From: Bradyrhizobium sp. G127
Lineage (GTDB): Bacteria > Pseudomonadota > Alphaproteobacteria > Rhizobiales > Xanthobacteraceae
Assembly: GCF_021502575.1 (NCBI RefSeq)
Contig: NZ_JAKFGN010000002.1
Coordinates: 1,426,001-1,490,000, forward strand
Reading direction: 5' to 3'
DNA length: 64,000 nt
Shown here piece by piece: positions 43,076-51,449 of this stretch. Below the pieces are notes generated by a model, which saw nothing but the letters and a program-made list of their open reading frames with translations, was not told where the DNA came from and did no database searches. Both the position numbers and the translations under genes were made by a program. The number at the start of each line of letters is the position of its first letter. The stretch's first letter is position 1.

Positions 43076-44323
43076 TCAGCGCGCAGGTCGCTTCATCTGA
43101 CAGGTCGTCTTGGTGAGCGTTTGATCGGCCGGAATCACCGCCCGTACGCGATTCCCCCAACCCGTGTTCTCCTCGTCGAATGGCTCGTCTTTGGACAGCG
43201 CACCCGTGGAGGCCACATAGATCGGCTGGAAGAACTGATGATCGTCCTTTCTCATGAAGCCCTGTCCGCCGTTGAACACGTCGAACTTCATGTCTTCGAG
43301 AGCGAACGCAACGTCCTTTGGCTCGAATGACTTGGCCTCCTCCACCGCCTTCGCAAACATTATGATCTCGTTGGCCTGGCGCGGCGCATACAAGACAAAA
43401 TCCTTTCCATATTTCTCACGCCACGCGGCTTCAAACGCACGAGACGATGCGTGGTCCACATTGGCGAGTCCTTCAACGACGCCAAACACTTTGTGATCGA
43501 GATTCACCTGCTTAAGCGTAATTGGAATGCCGGCCGTCGCCACGCCGTAATACGTGTACCAATCCACGTTGAGGCCGAGCGTGCCCGCAGCCTTCAGCAA
43601 GAGAGCCAAATCCTGGCCCCAGTTTCCTGTGATGACACTGTCAGCGCCGGAAGCCTGAATCTTCGCGATATATGGAGAGAAATCCGTGACCTTGAAGAAT
43701 GGATGCAGTTCGTCGCCGACAATCTCGATATCAGAACGCTTCGACTGAATGATCTCGCGCGCCGCGGCCCTCACTGACTTTCCATAGGAATAATCCTGAT
43801 TGATCAGGTAGACCTTCTTGATAGCGGCGTTCTTCTTTATGTAATTCCCGATCGCTTCCATCTTGACGTCGGAATTTGCATCCCACGCGAAGTGCCAGAA
43901 ATTGCACTTCTCATTGACGAGAACCGGATCGATGGCGGAGTAGTTGAAGTACAGGACTTCTTTACCGGGATTTCGATCGTTGTATTTTGCAATGAACTCG
44001 GAGATCGCAACGCCGAATGCCGAGCCGTTGCCCTGCGTGATGAAGCGAATGCCCGAATCGATTGCCTTTTGTGTCTGAAGAACTGACTCCTGTGCGTTTG
44101 TCTTGTTGTCGAACGGCACAATCTCAAGCTTTCGGCCCTGAATGCCGCCTTTCGCATTCATCTGCTCCGCAATGAACTGGAATGCCTTAAGACGCGCAAC
44201 TCCGACACTGGCGCCACCGCCCGAGAGAGCATCGACATAAGCGAGCCGAACAGCTTCTTGCGCACATACCCGACCTCCGCCGACAAGCAGAGCGCAAAGC
44301 GCAAAGACGAACTTAATAGACAT
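43076..44323 (-). CDS. HAAT-family ABC transporter periplasmic substrate-binding protein, second system
   Basis: A 415-aa type I binding protein with a signal peptide (MSIKFVFALCALLVGGG to VCAQ). The mature part begins EAVRLAYVDALSGGGASVGV. It carries IVPFDNKTNAQESVLQTQKA and YLINQDYSYGKSVRAAAREI, which place it in the Leu/Ile/Val-binding-like group. It sits at the head of its livHMGF genes in one operon with the Fe-S protein upstream. The C-terminus contains one of only two Cys and could be a ligand-gate difference. The ligand is unknown. Confidence 0.9.
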   Translation of the reverse strand: MSIKFVFALCALLVGGGRVCAQEAVRLAYVDALSGGGASVGVARLKAFQFIAEQMNAKGGIQGRKLEIVPFDNKTNAQESVLQTQKAIDSGIRFITQGNGSAFGVAISEFIAKYNDRNPGKEVLYFNYSAIDPVLVNEKCNFWHFAWDANSDVKMEAIGNYIKKNAAIKKVYLINQDYSYGKSVRAAAREIIQSKRSDIEIVGDELHPFFKVTDFSPYIAKIQASGADSVITGNWGQDLALLLKAAGTLGLNVDWYTYYGVATAGIPITLKQVNLDHKVFGVVEGLANVDHASSRAFEAAWREKYGKDFVLYAPRQANEIIMFAKAVEEAKSFEPKDVAFALEDMKFDVFNGGQGFMRKDDHQFFQPIYVASTGALSKDEPFDEENTGWGNRVRAVIPADQTLTKTTCQMKRPAR

Positions 44324-44406
44324 ATAATGATCCCCTCACAGTTGCTCGATTTGCGAGCTTTCATTTCAGCTGCGATCATCTTAGCAAATCGCATGCCATG
44401 ATCAGG

Positions 44407-45723
44407 TCAGCGAGCGAAGCTACACAGACCACCTCTGAATTCAGCCGACGTGAAGACTTCCGGAAGGACTGCTGCAAGCTCATCCAGATCAATATCGATT
44501 CCATTCGCCTTCAGCATGGGCGCAGCCTCCCGTGCGATCTGGGCCCAGTCATCGATCAAGCGGAAAGGCTCGACTGTGTCACGGCAGGGTTCAGCGCCCA
44601 TCGCCTGCACCAGAAGCTCGGTGAAATTGATGACATCGAAACCATGCTTCTTTCCATCAGTTGCGAGTTGCAGATGGCAGGGATGGAACAGCGACACCAG
44701 CGCATCGACATCGTCACGTTGGCTTAGTTTGATGGTCTCCGCGCGCACATGAGCTTTCAACTCCGGAGATCGATTCGAACCTGAAGCACCGCATGTATAC
44801 CCAGGCTCCTGGGCAACCTCGACAATCGTGAGTCCAGGGATGCATCTCAGGAGCCGGATAACATTGTTTCCGATGTACTCCATGCCGGCATGCGTATGGA
44901 CGACGACACGCTTGTTGATCGGCGTGACAAAGCGCTTCTTCAACTCCTCTTCCTGCTCGATCAGGAATTTCGTGATGTGATCCAGATCGAATTTGACCTG
45001 CCTGTATCCTTTGATCGTTTCACCGAGATGCAATTGGCACGATGGGCACCAGCTCAGCACCTTGTCGGGAGAGAAACCTCCAAACTTGGTCAGCGTTTGA
45101 TCGGTGACGCGACCGCCCTTCGAGACTTCGCCCTCCCATTTGCTGTGCACGATGCCACAGCACGAGGATGGCCCTCCCATGACCTCATAGTCGATATTCA
45201 GTTCATCCAGAACCGTCATCACGTTGAACAACACGTGCGGTGTTCTGATCGGATTGCATCCTGTGTAGAAAATGACATCGGCTTCCCGCGCCTGTGGCGG
45301 CCTCAGGAGACGCGCAACGTCATCCGGAATCAATTGCATGGACACCATGATCCGGATGGCGCGAGCCATTTTCCGGAAGGCGTGCGGCGTGGGATTATCC
45401 GTCTGCGAGACTTTTGAGCACGCAAGCATAACCATGCGGCGCGGATTGATGCCTTCCGGACAGGCCGGGATGCAATCCCCACAACCATTGCACTGGTTCA
45501 GCCATGTGGCTGATGCTTGGGGCAGCGGGGTTGAACTGGACATGTAGTCCAACAAACCTTTGACCACGCCGGAAGGATCCGCAATAGAAAGGCCCGGAGC
45601 GAAAGGCACCACTGGGCAAGCCTCGACGCATTTACCGCAACGCGTGCACGCGTCGAGAATCTCGTCCCAAGTCTTTTGGGTGTATTCTTCGAGCGTAAGG
45701 TCGGAAGACAGAGCCTGATTCAT
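44407..45723 (-). CDS. CCG-domain iron-sulphur oxidoreductase (HdrD/GlcF-like)
   Basis: A 438-aa protein. Two 4Fe-4S motifs lie at the N-terminus: CTRCGKCVEACP (about residues 26-37) and CNGCGDCIPACPEGINPRRM (about 79-98). They are followed by two cysteine-rich CCG-type domains. The first is intact (SSCCG, about 212); the second reads GYTCGASG where CCG is usual. Such proteins move electrons in heterodisulphide reductase, glycolate oxidase and anaerobic glycerol-3-phosphate dehydrogenase complexes. It lies between the ferredoxin/reductase genes and the transporter operon, so it is probably the acceptor or donor in this redox module. Partner enzyme unknown. Confidence 0.85.
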   Translation of the reverse strand: MNQALSSDLTLEEYTQKTWDEILDACTRCGKCVEACPVVPFAPGLSIADPSGVVKGLLDYMSSSTPLPQASATWLNQCNGCGDCIPACPEGINPRRMVMLACSKVSQTDNPTPHAFRKMARAIRIMVSMQLIPDDVARLLRPPQAREADVIFYTGCNPIRTPHVLFNVMTVLDELNIDYEVMGGPSSCCGIVHSKWEGEVSKGGRVTDQTLTKFGGFSPDKVLSWCPSCQLHLGETIKGYRQVKFDLDHITKFLIEQEEELKKRFVTPINKRVVVHTHAGMEYIGNNVIRLLRCIPGLTIVEVAQEPGYTCGASGSNRSPELKAHVRAETIKLSQRDDVDALVSLFHPCHLQLATDGKKHGFDVINFTELLVQAMGAEPCRDTVEPFRLIDDWAQIAREAAPMLKANGIDIDLDELAAVLPEVFTSAEFRGGLCSFAR

Positions 45724-45866
45724 GCGTTTCTCCAGCCTCGGCTCGTTGCCACATCCGTTGCGTGATCAGTCGGTGATTCCCGACAGTGCCGCGTCAGCCC
45801 AGGTTCGGTTCGATAGTGATGGTCAATGGATGGGTTTTCTAGAATCGTTTTATTTCGCTCAGCCGA

Positions 45867-45893
45867 GGATCGTTTCCTTTCCCGGAACGATCC
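45867..45893 (-). other. Strong hairpin immediately after the ferredoxin reductase gene
   Basis: GGATCGTT and AACGATCC form a perfect 8-bp stem with an 11-base loop, directly after the reductase stop codon and about 145 bases ahead of the Fe-S protein gene. It lacks a T-tail, so it is more likely an attenuator or processing hairpin that separates the two transcript parts. Confidence 0.5.
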
Positions 45894-46670
45894 CTATCGT
45901 TCAGCGAACGCGCGCTCGAATACATAGTGCCCCGCAGCGCCCGTTCCTTCGGAGGATTGGAAGCCGCTTTGGTCCAGTAATCCCTGTATATCGCGGAGCA
46001 TTTCGGGACTTCCGCACAGCATCACGCGATCTGTTTCAGCTTGCAGCTGCGGTAACTTGGTAATCTGCGCCAGAGTGCCATCTTCGATCAGGGTCGTTAT
46101 TCTCCCTGTGGTATGAAATGGCTCCCTTGTCACGGTGGGGACATAGATAAGCTGATTGCGAATGAATTCTCCCATCAGCTCGCATTTCGGCAGATCGCCG
46201 GAGATGCGCTCGGAGAAAGCTAACTCGTTACGTTCTCTCACCGAATGAACCAGCACGACTTTCTCGAAACGTTCATAGGTTTGCGGATCCTGGATGATGC
46301 TGAGAAAAGGAGCCAGTCCAGTTCCGGTTGCGAACAGATACGCGTTCTTTCCTGGAAGAAGATCGTCAACGAGCAGAGTTCCGACCGGCTTGTCACTCAC
46401 CAGGATCTGATCTCCCACCTTTACGTTCTGAAGACGTTCGGTGAAAGGTCCACCGGGAATCTTTATGCTCAGGAACTCCAGATGGTCTTCGTACTTGCTG
46501 CTGGCGATGCTGTATGCGCGCAAGAGAGGCCTGTTCTCCAACCGCAGCCCGATCATGACGAAGTGACCGCTCTCGAAACGCAAGGTCTTGCTGCGCGTCG
46601 TTCGAAAGCTAAACAGCCGATCACTCCAGTGCGTAACGGAAGTGATCATTTCTTCATTATATTTTGCCAT
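45894..46670 (-). CDS. Ferredoxin-NADP(+) reductase (Fpr-type)
   Basis: A 258-aa flavoprotein of the bacterial Fpr type. The FAD motif RAYSIASSKYEDHL (about residues 51-64), the NADP phosphate loop LFATGTGLAPFLSIIQDP (about 110-127) and the C-terminal GHYVFERAFAER, with an aromatic/basic end, are visible. It transfers electrons between NADPH and the ferredoxin encoded 11 bases upstream. The ATG at 46670 is chosen because the residues before it (to 46745) overlap the ferredoxin gene in another frame and are not family-like. Confidence 0.9.
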   Translation of the reverse strand: MAKYNEEMITSVTHWSDRLFSFRTTRSKTLRFESGHFVMIGLRLENRPLLRAYSIASSKYEDHLEFLSIKIPGGPFTERLQNVKVGDQILVSDKPVGTLLVDDLLPGKNAYLFATGTGLAPFLSIIQDPQTYERFEKVVLVHSVRERNELAFSERISGDLPKCELMGEFIRNQLIYVPTVTREPFHTTGRITTLIEDGTLAQITKLPQLQAETDRVMLCGSPEMLRDIQGLLDQSGFQSSEGTGAAGHYVFERAFAER

Positions 46671-46681
46671 TCTATTGCACC

Positions 46682-47035
46682 TTACGCATCGGCCGGATTG
46701 TTCGTGCCGAAGAACCGCACAAATTTCTTGTCCTTCCCCGCCCACTCGGCCGCATCGGCTGGCGGTTCTTGCCTCTCCTCAATCGTGGGCCAAAGCCTCG
46801 CATACTTGGCGTTGAAATCGATCCACGCGCCAGCGTCCCGTTGGGAGTCGGCCTTGATAGCTTGTTCGGGACATTCGGGAACACAGACGCCGCAGTCGAT
46901 ACAATCATCCTGGCTGATAACCAGCATGTGCTCGCCGATATGGAAGCAGTCGACTGGACAGACTTCGACACAGTCGGTGTACATGCATCTTATGCAGCCG
47001 TCCGTAACAACGTGAGGCACGTGGCGAATCTCCAA
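46682..47035 (-). CDS. FdxA-type 7Fe/8Fe ferredoxin
   Basis: A 117-aa ferredoxin with [18 protein letters not shown] (about residues 14-31) and [16 protein letters not shown] (about 45-60), the FdxA pattern. The tail has the acidic WPTIEERQEPPADAAEW typical of the family. It is the first gene of a run containing the ferredoxin-NADP reductase, CCG protein and HAAT transporter. An ISNCY element sits about 200 bases upstream, so the original promoter region may have been altered. Confidence 0.92.
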   Translation of the reverse strand: MEIRHVPHVVTDGCIRCMYTDCVEVCPVDCFHIGEHMLVISQDDCIDCGVCVPECPEQAIKADSQRDAGAWIDFNAKYARLWPTIEERQEPPADAAEWAGKDKKFVRFFGTNNPADA

Positions 47036-47241
47036 AACAGCACGCTAAGGACAATTTCCGCGCACAGTAGGGGGCGTGTTTCGGCATAACAATTACGCTT
47101 CGCCCCCGATTGTTACGCGGAGCGAACGGCTTCCTTGCAAGCAACCGATTAAATGTAAGGCTATTCAAGGTCTCGCTTGGGTGAATCCCACGGAGGCCGA
47201 TTGCCGAGACCATGAGTTCTGCGACTGGCTGTGGTGATGTA

Positions 47242-48777
47242 GCAGCAAAGCTAAAATGTCAGCACTGAGCAAAGTTCAAATGTCAGTTTCTGGTCCCGTT
47301 GGGGACTTTGGAGGCTGTCATTACGATGGGCATAGTGTTGATGAGCAAGCGCGAGCTGAACCGTCTTGATGTTCTGGCACGGCTGGATAGCGATAGACTG
47401 ACCGTGCTCGCTGCGGCTGGCTTGATGAACATTACGCCGCGGCAGACGTATCGGCTGTTGAGCAGATATCGCGAAGGCGGTGCTTCAGCGATCGCCAACC
47501 AGCGCCGTGGCCGCCCCTCGAACAACCGGTTGTCCGACGAGGTGCGGGATCACGCGATCGCTCTGGTCCGCCAATTCAACCACGACTTCGGACCGACATT
47601 GGCGGCCGAGAAGCTGGCGGAGCGTCATGATCTCAAGATCTCACGGGAGACGGTGCGCAACTGGATGCGGCGGGCCGGAATCTGGGTATCGCGGGCCGAG
47701 CGCAAGCGCATCCAGCAGCCTCGGTATCGCCGCGAGCATGTTGGCGAGTTGGTTCAGATCGACGGCTCCGAGCATCGCTGGCTTGAGGATCGCGGGGCTC
47801 CCTGTACGCTGCTGGTATTCGTCGATGATGCAACAAGCCGACTGATGGAGCTGCGTTTTGTCGCCTCGGAGAGCACATTTGCGTACTTCGCGGCGGTGAA
47901 GGCTTATCTCGGTCGCCACGGCAAGCCGGTTGCTTTCTACTCCGACAAGCATTCGATCTTCCGGGTGTCGAACGAGGACGCGGTTAGCGGCAATGGAATG
48001 GCTCAGTTCGGACAGGCCTTATCGGAGCTCAACATCGAGATTCTCTGCGCCAATACCAGCCAGGCAAAGGGCCGAGTCGAGCGCGCACATTCGACACTGC
48101 AGGATCGCCTGGTGAAGGAGTTGCGGCTCGCCGGCATCAGCACGTTAGACGAGGCTAATGCCTTCCTGCCCGGCTTTATCGCTCACTATAACGGCCGATT
48201 TGGTAAGCCGCCCGCCCGCGACAAGGATCTGCATCGCGTGATCGATCCCCGCCAAGATCTCGATCAGATTCTCTGTTGGCGGGAGTAGCGAACGGTCTCG
48301 CATCAGCTTGTCTTGAACTACAACCAGATGAAGCTAACGCTCAAGGCCGAGGGCCTGGCGACTCGTCTGCGCGGCAAGACGGTCGAGATCTACGACTATC
48401 CCGATGGGCGACTGGAGGTTCGCTGGAAAGGCAGATCGTTGCCTTACGTGGCCTTCGACAAGCTTCAGCGGGTCAGCCACGCCGCGATCGTGGAGAACAA
48501 GCGGCTTGGCGAGGTGTTGGCCTGGATCAAGGAACAGCAGGATAATCAGCCCTGGTACAGCCGCCTCCCTGAAGAGCCACGCCGCTCGGATCAGAAGGCT
48601 GGGTTTATGAAGGTTCGGGCCGAGCGGATCAAAGCCTCAAAATCAGTCTCGAAACCTTCCCGCAAACGGCGACGCCGCTCCGATATGATGGTCTGCGCGG
48701 CGCCGTCTTTCGTCCCCTGACCGGCTGCCTTGTGACATTTCTACTTTGCGCAGATCGTGACATCTCAACTCGGCTGC
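47242..48777 (+). mobile_element. ISNCY-type insertion sequence (about 1.54 kb)
   Basis: The transposase frame is flanked by imperfect inverted ends. The left end starts GCAGCAAAGCTAAAATGTCA and has a second AAATGTCA block 25 bases on. The right end, read inward on the other strand, starts GCAGCCGAGTTGAGATGTCA and likewise has a second AAATGTCA block. The ends carry two TGACATTT boxes each, probably transposase sites. No clear target duplication could be seen. Confidence 0.6.
47326..48720 (+). pseudogene. ISNCY-family transposase interrupted by an in-frame amber stop
   Basis: A helix-turn-helix N-terminus (MNITPRQTYRLLSRYREG) is followed by a DDE core: LVQIDGSEHRWLEDRG (first Asp), FYSDKHSIFR (second Asp) and QAKGRVERAHSTLQDRLV (Glu). 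TAG at 48286-48288 follows WRE. The same frame continues with RTVSHQLVLNYNQMKL and DYPDGRLEVRWKGRSL to 48720, which is the normal family C-terminus. A single nonsense change (for example GAG to TAG) therefore split the gene. The likely start is ATG 47326 (MGIVLMSKREL), as in homologues. Confidence 0.85.
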
Positions 48778-48865
48778 AACAGGCGCTCGCTCAGAATTGA
48801 AGGCAGCCAAAAGCACTTCGAATATCCTATACTTCGGCTGCATCGATCATTCGAAAGTATCCTCC

Positions 48866-49576
48866 ATGCCTCCAAAAGATCCGCTACGGATACCGACCAC
48901 CATCGCCGAGGCGATTCATACTGTCGAGAAAAAGCACGTTCTTTCACAGGGCGCAAACATCGTGATGCATGTTGGGCGGATGAATCTGAACGCGGGCAAG
49001 CATCTTCACCTCGTCGTGCTCGATTATAAGCCATCACCGTCCAACGAAAGCACTTTCATTCCCCTGCAATCAGGCAATACGTTTCGTGCGATTGAAGACT
49101 TAACCGGCCAGCGCCGCGAGTATCCTATTGAGCTATTAGACGGTGGTTGGGTGTCGCATGATGCGGTTGTCACGCTCCAAGATGGCACCACGTTACGCGC
49201 GGTGGAAGTCGTACGAGGTCGCCTTCCATATAAATTTACCCCAATGGATGAAAAAATCATCCATGCCGCCATTTCGGTCGCGAAGATTGAAAGCGCTGTC
49301 TATCGGTCTTTCCGTCAAGGATTACCTGAGGAAGATGCGAAGCGAAGAATGGTCGTGGGGGACGAGTTGATTGAGTTCGGTGAATTCATTGACGGCTTTA
49401 AATTCATCGACTTCAGTAAGTTGGCTCAGGTTGAAAAGCCGGTCCTCCTGCTCCTGAATATCAAAGGGAAATTTGAACAACTTTTTCCCTTAGAAAAATC
49501 TCCCTCCGAACAGAAAATTTCCAACACGCTAGCTTCGGTAGGCTTCTGGAAGCCAAAACGCAGACCAAAATCGTAA
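48866..49576 (+). CDS. Unrecognised protein downstream of the IS element
   Basis: A 236-aa protein (259 aa if the first ATG at 48797 is used). I recognise no family. It has a mixed alpha/beta pattern, with IVMHVGRMNLNAGKHLHLVV near the start, SHDAVVTLQDGTTLRAVEVV in the middle and LPEEDAKRRMVVGDELIEF followed by hydrophobic strand VLLLLNIKGKFEQLF. There is no signal peptide or membrane segment. It lies directly beyond the right end of the IS, and no clear ribosome-binding site precedes either ATG. The element may have separated it from its promoter or trimmed its N-terminus. The next gene encodes the methyltransferase. Confidence 0.5.
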   Translation: MPPKDPLRIPTTIAEAIHTVEKKHVLSQGANIVMHVGRMNLNAGKHLHLVVLDYKPSPSNESTFIPLQSGNTFRAIEDLTGQRREYPIELLDGGWVSHDAVVTLQDGTTLRAVEVVRGRLPYKFTPMDEKIIHAAISVAKIESAVYRSFRQGLPEEDAKRRMVVGDELIEFGEFIDGFKFIDFSKLAQVEKPVLLLLNIKGKFEQLFPLEKSPSEQKISNTLASVGFWKPKRRPKS

Positions 49577-49682
49577 ATTTACGGTCCCTTTTTTAGCCAC
49601 ATTTCCAGTTGGATCCGGGCTGGTGACGACGCCCCGGAGATGTGAATATTTATAGCTTCATTCAATTTGGGATGGAGCTCCG

Positions 49683-51011
49683 ATGCGAACGCCTACGGTT
49701 GAAACCGCATTACTCTCATCGCTTAGGCGAAGTACCCGCAATGCGCGTACCCACTCAAAAAAACAAATCTTACAGATCGCCGATAGTATTCGCACCTTCG
49801 GCTGGACCCAGCCCATATTGGCGGATGACAATGGGAATGTAATCGCCGGCCATGGACGAATGGCAGCCGCTTTGGAGCTCAAACTCAAAGCAGTCCCTGT
49901 CATCTATTGCACCGGGCTGACCGAATCCCAAAAGCGCGCCCTTGCGCTGGCAGATAACAAGATTGCCACTAACGCGGGATGGGATCGAACGCTATTGGCA
50001 ATCGAACTTGGCGAGCTTACTGCGCTGCTAACTGAACTCAATCTCGATCTTCACATTACGGGCTTCGAGCCTGCCGAAATCGACAGCTTATTAAGCGACC
50101 AAGTCGATTCCGAAATGGAGCCCGACGACATAATCCCCGCGATCGAGACTACGGCTGTCAGTCGCCCAGATGATATATGGACGCTCTCCAAACATCGGCT
50201 GTTGTGCGGAGATTCCAGAGAACCCGGCCATATCAAGAAGCTGATGGGCAACGCGCGCGCTGCGATGGTCTTCGCGGATCCGCCCTACAACGTTCGGGTT
50301 AGTTCGGTGCAGGGACGCGGAAAGATCAAGCACCGCGAGTTTGCCTCTGCTTCCGGCGAGATGTCGCACGCCCAATTCACCGAGTTCCTCACACAGTGGA
50401 TGCTTCTGGCCGCTCGGTATTCTGAAGATGGCGCAATTGTCTTCTGCTGCATGGATTGGCGACATCTTGCCGAATGCCTCGCTGCAGGAGAACAGGCGTT
50501 CACTGCGCTGAAGAACATCATCGCCTGGGTCAAGTCCAATGCCGGGCAAGGCAGCTTTTATCGGTCTCAACACGAGTTAATTCTTGTTTTCAAGAACGGG
50601 GACGCACCCCATCAAAACAACATTGAACTCGGCAAGTACGGTCGAGCTCGATCGAACGTTTGGCAGTACGCCGGCGTCAATTCATTCCGCAAAGACCGAC
50701 TTGCTGAATTGACCGTTCATCCAACCGTGAAGCCGGTCGCCTTGGTCGCCGACGCCATGCGTGACTGCTCGCGTCGTGGCGACATTGTGCTCGATCCGTT
50801 CATGGGATCTGGCACCACCATTTTGGCCGCGGAGAAAGTCGGTCGTCGCGCCTATGGGATCGAAATCGATCCTCTGTACGTCGATGTTGCCATCCGACGT
50901 TGGCAGGAATTCACCAAACGCGACGCGATTCTAGTGGCCACCGGCCACACCTTCGACGAGGTGGCCGCAGAGCGATCCACCTCCCCTGCTCTCAAACGCG
51001 TGAGTATCTGA
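49683..51011 (+). CDS. ParB-domain DNA adenine/cytosine-N4 methyltransferase
   Basis: A 442-aa fusion. Residues about 15-80 are a ParB/Sulfiredoxin-like domain (ADSIRTFGWTQPILADDNGN, VIAGHGRMAAALEL). Residues 160-410 are a beta-class amino-methyltransferase with motif IV DPPY at 199-202 ahead of motif I DPFMGSGTT at 371-379 and IEID at 393-396. It should methylate adenine N6 or cytosine N4 using SAM. The order IV before I is that of CcrM-like enzymes. No restriction enzyme gene is adjacent. It is the first of a triad with DUF5681 and terminase genes, a common set in prophage-like islands of this group. GGAG precedes ATG 49683. Confidence 0.9.
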   Translation: MRTPTVETALLSSLRRSTRNARTHSKKQILQIADSIRTFGWTQPILADDNGNVIAGHGRMAAALELKLKAVPVIYCTGLTESQKRALALADNKIATNAGWDRTLLAIELGELTALLTELNLDLHITGFEPAEIDSLLSDQVDSEMEPDDIIPAIETTAVSRPDDIWTLSKHRLLCGDSREPGHIKKLMGNARAAMVFADPPYNVRVSSVQGRGKIKHREFASASGEMSHAQFTEFLTQWMLLAARYSEDGAIVFCCMDWRHLAECLAAGEQAFTALKNIIAWVKSNAGQGSFYRSQHELILVFKNGDAPHQNNIELGKYGRARSNVWQYAGVNSFRKDRLAELTVHPTVKPVALVADAMRDCSRRGDIVLDPFMGSGTTILAAEKVGRRAYGIEIDPLYVDVAIRRWQEFTKRDAILVATGHTFDEVAAERSTSPALKRVSI

Positions 51012-51014
51012 CAA

Positions 51015-51449
51015 ATGGCATCGATTCCAAAAATTAAACGCGTCTTCCGAAAGCGGGTGCGGCTGGAGCCCAGCGACGATGATGTTGGCTATGGGAAGCC
51101 GCCTCGTTCCCGACAGTTCAAAGCCGGCCAAAGCGGCAATCCAAAAGGTCGCCCAAAGGGAACCAAGAGCGCCGCAGCTATCCTGCTCAAGATTCTCAAT
51201 CACAAGATCGAACTACGCCAGAACGGCAAGGTTCGAACGATCACTGTGCTTGAGGGAATTCTTCACAAGCTTGCAGAGGATTCCCTGCGGGGCAACACCA
51301 AGAGCGCCGCGTTCGTTCTTAATCAACTGGCCGCTATCGCACCCACGTCCGGCACCGAATCCGAAGTCAATCCCGATGATAGGGCTGTGCTGGACGCTTA
51401 CCTGCGCAACTTCCAATCCACACTCGGTGGAAAGGAGAAATTGCCGTGA
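51015..51449 (+). CDS. DUF5681-domain protein, terminase-small-subunit-like
   Basis: A 144-aa basic protein with the DUF5681 signature FKAGQSGNPKGRPKGTKSAA (about residues 35-54), followed by a helical region (ILLKILNHKIELRQNGK, LHKLAEDSLRGNTKSAAFVL). Genes of this type regularly sit directly before a terminase large-subunit gene, and the protein is thought to play the small-subunit (DNA recognition) role. Here the gene starts 3 bases after the methyltransferase stop and overlaps the terminase gene by 4 bases. Confidence 0.85.
   Translation: MASIPKIKRVFRKRVRLEPSDDDVGYGKPPRSRQFKAGQSGNPKGRPKGTKSAAAILLKILNHKIELRQNGKVRTITVLEGILHKLAEDSLRGNTKSAAFVLNQLAAIAPTSGTESEVNPDDRAVLDAYLRNFQSTLGGKEKLP

Noticed and set aside
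48313-48720. Separate gene downstream of the ISNCY transposase
   Set aside because: It is in the same frame as the transposase and encodes that protein's usual C-terminus after a single TAG codon.
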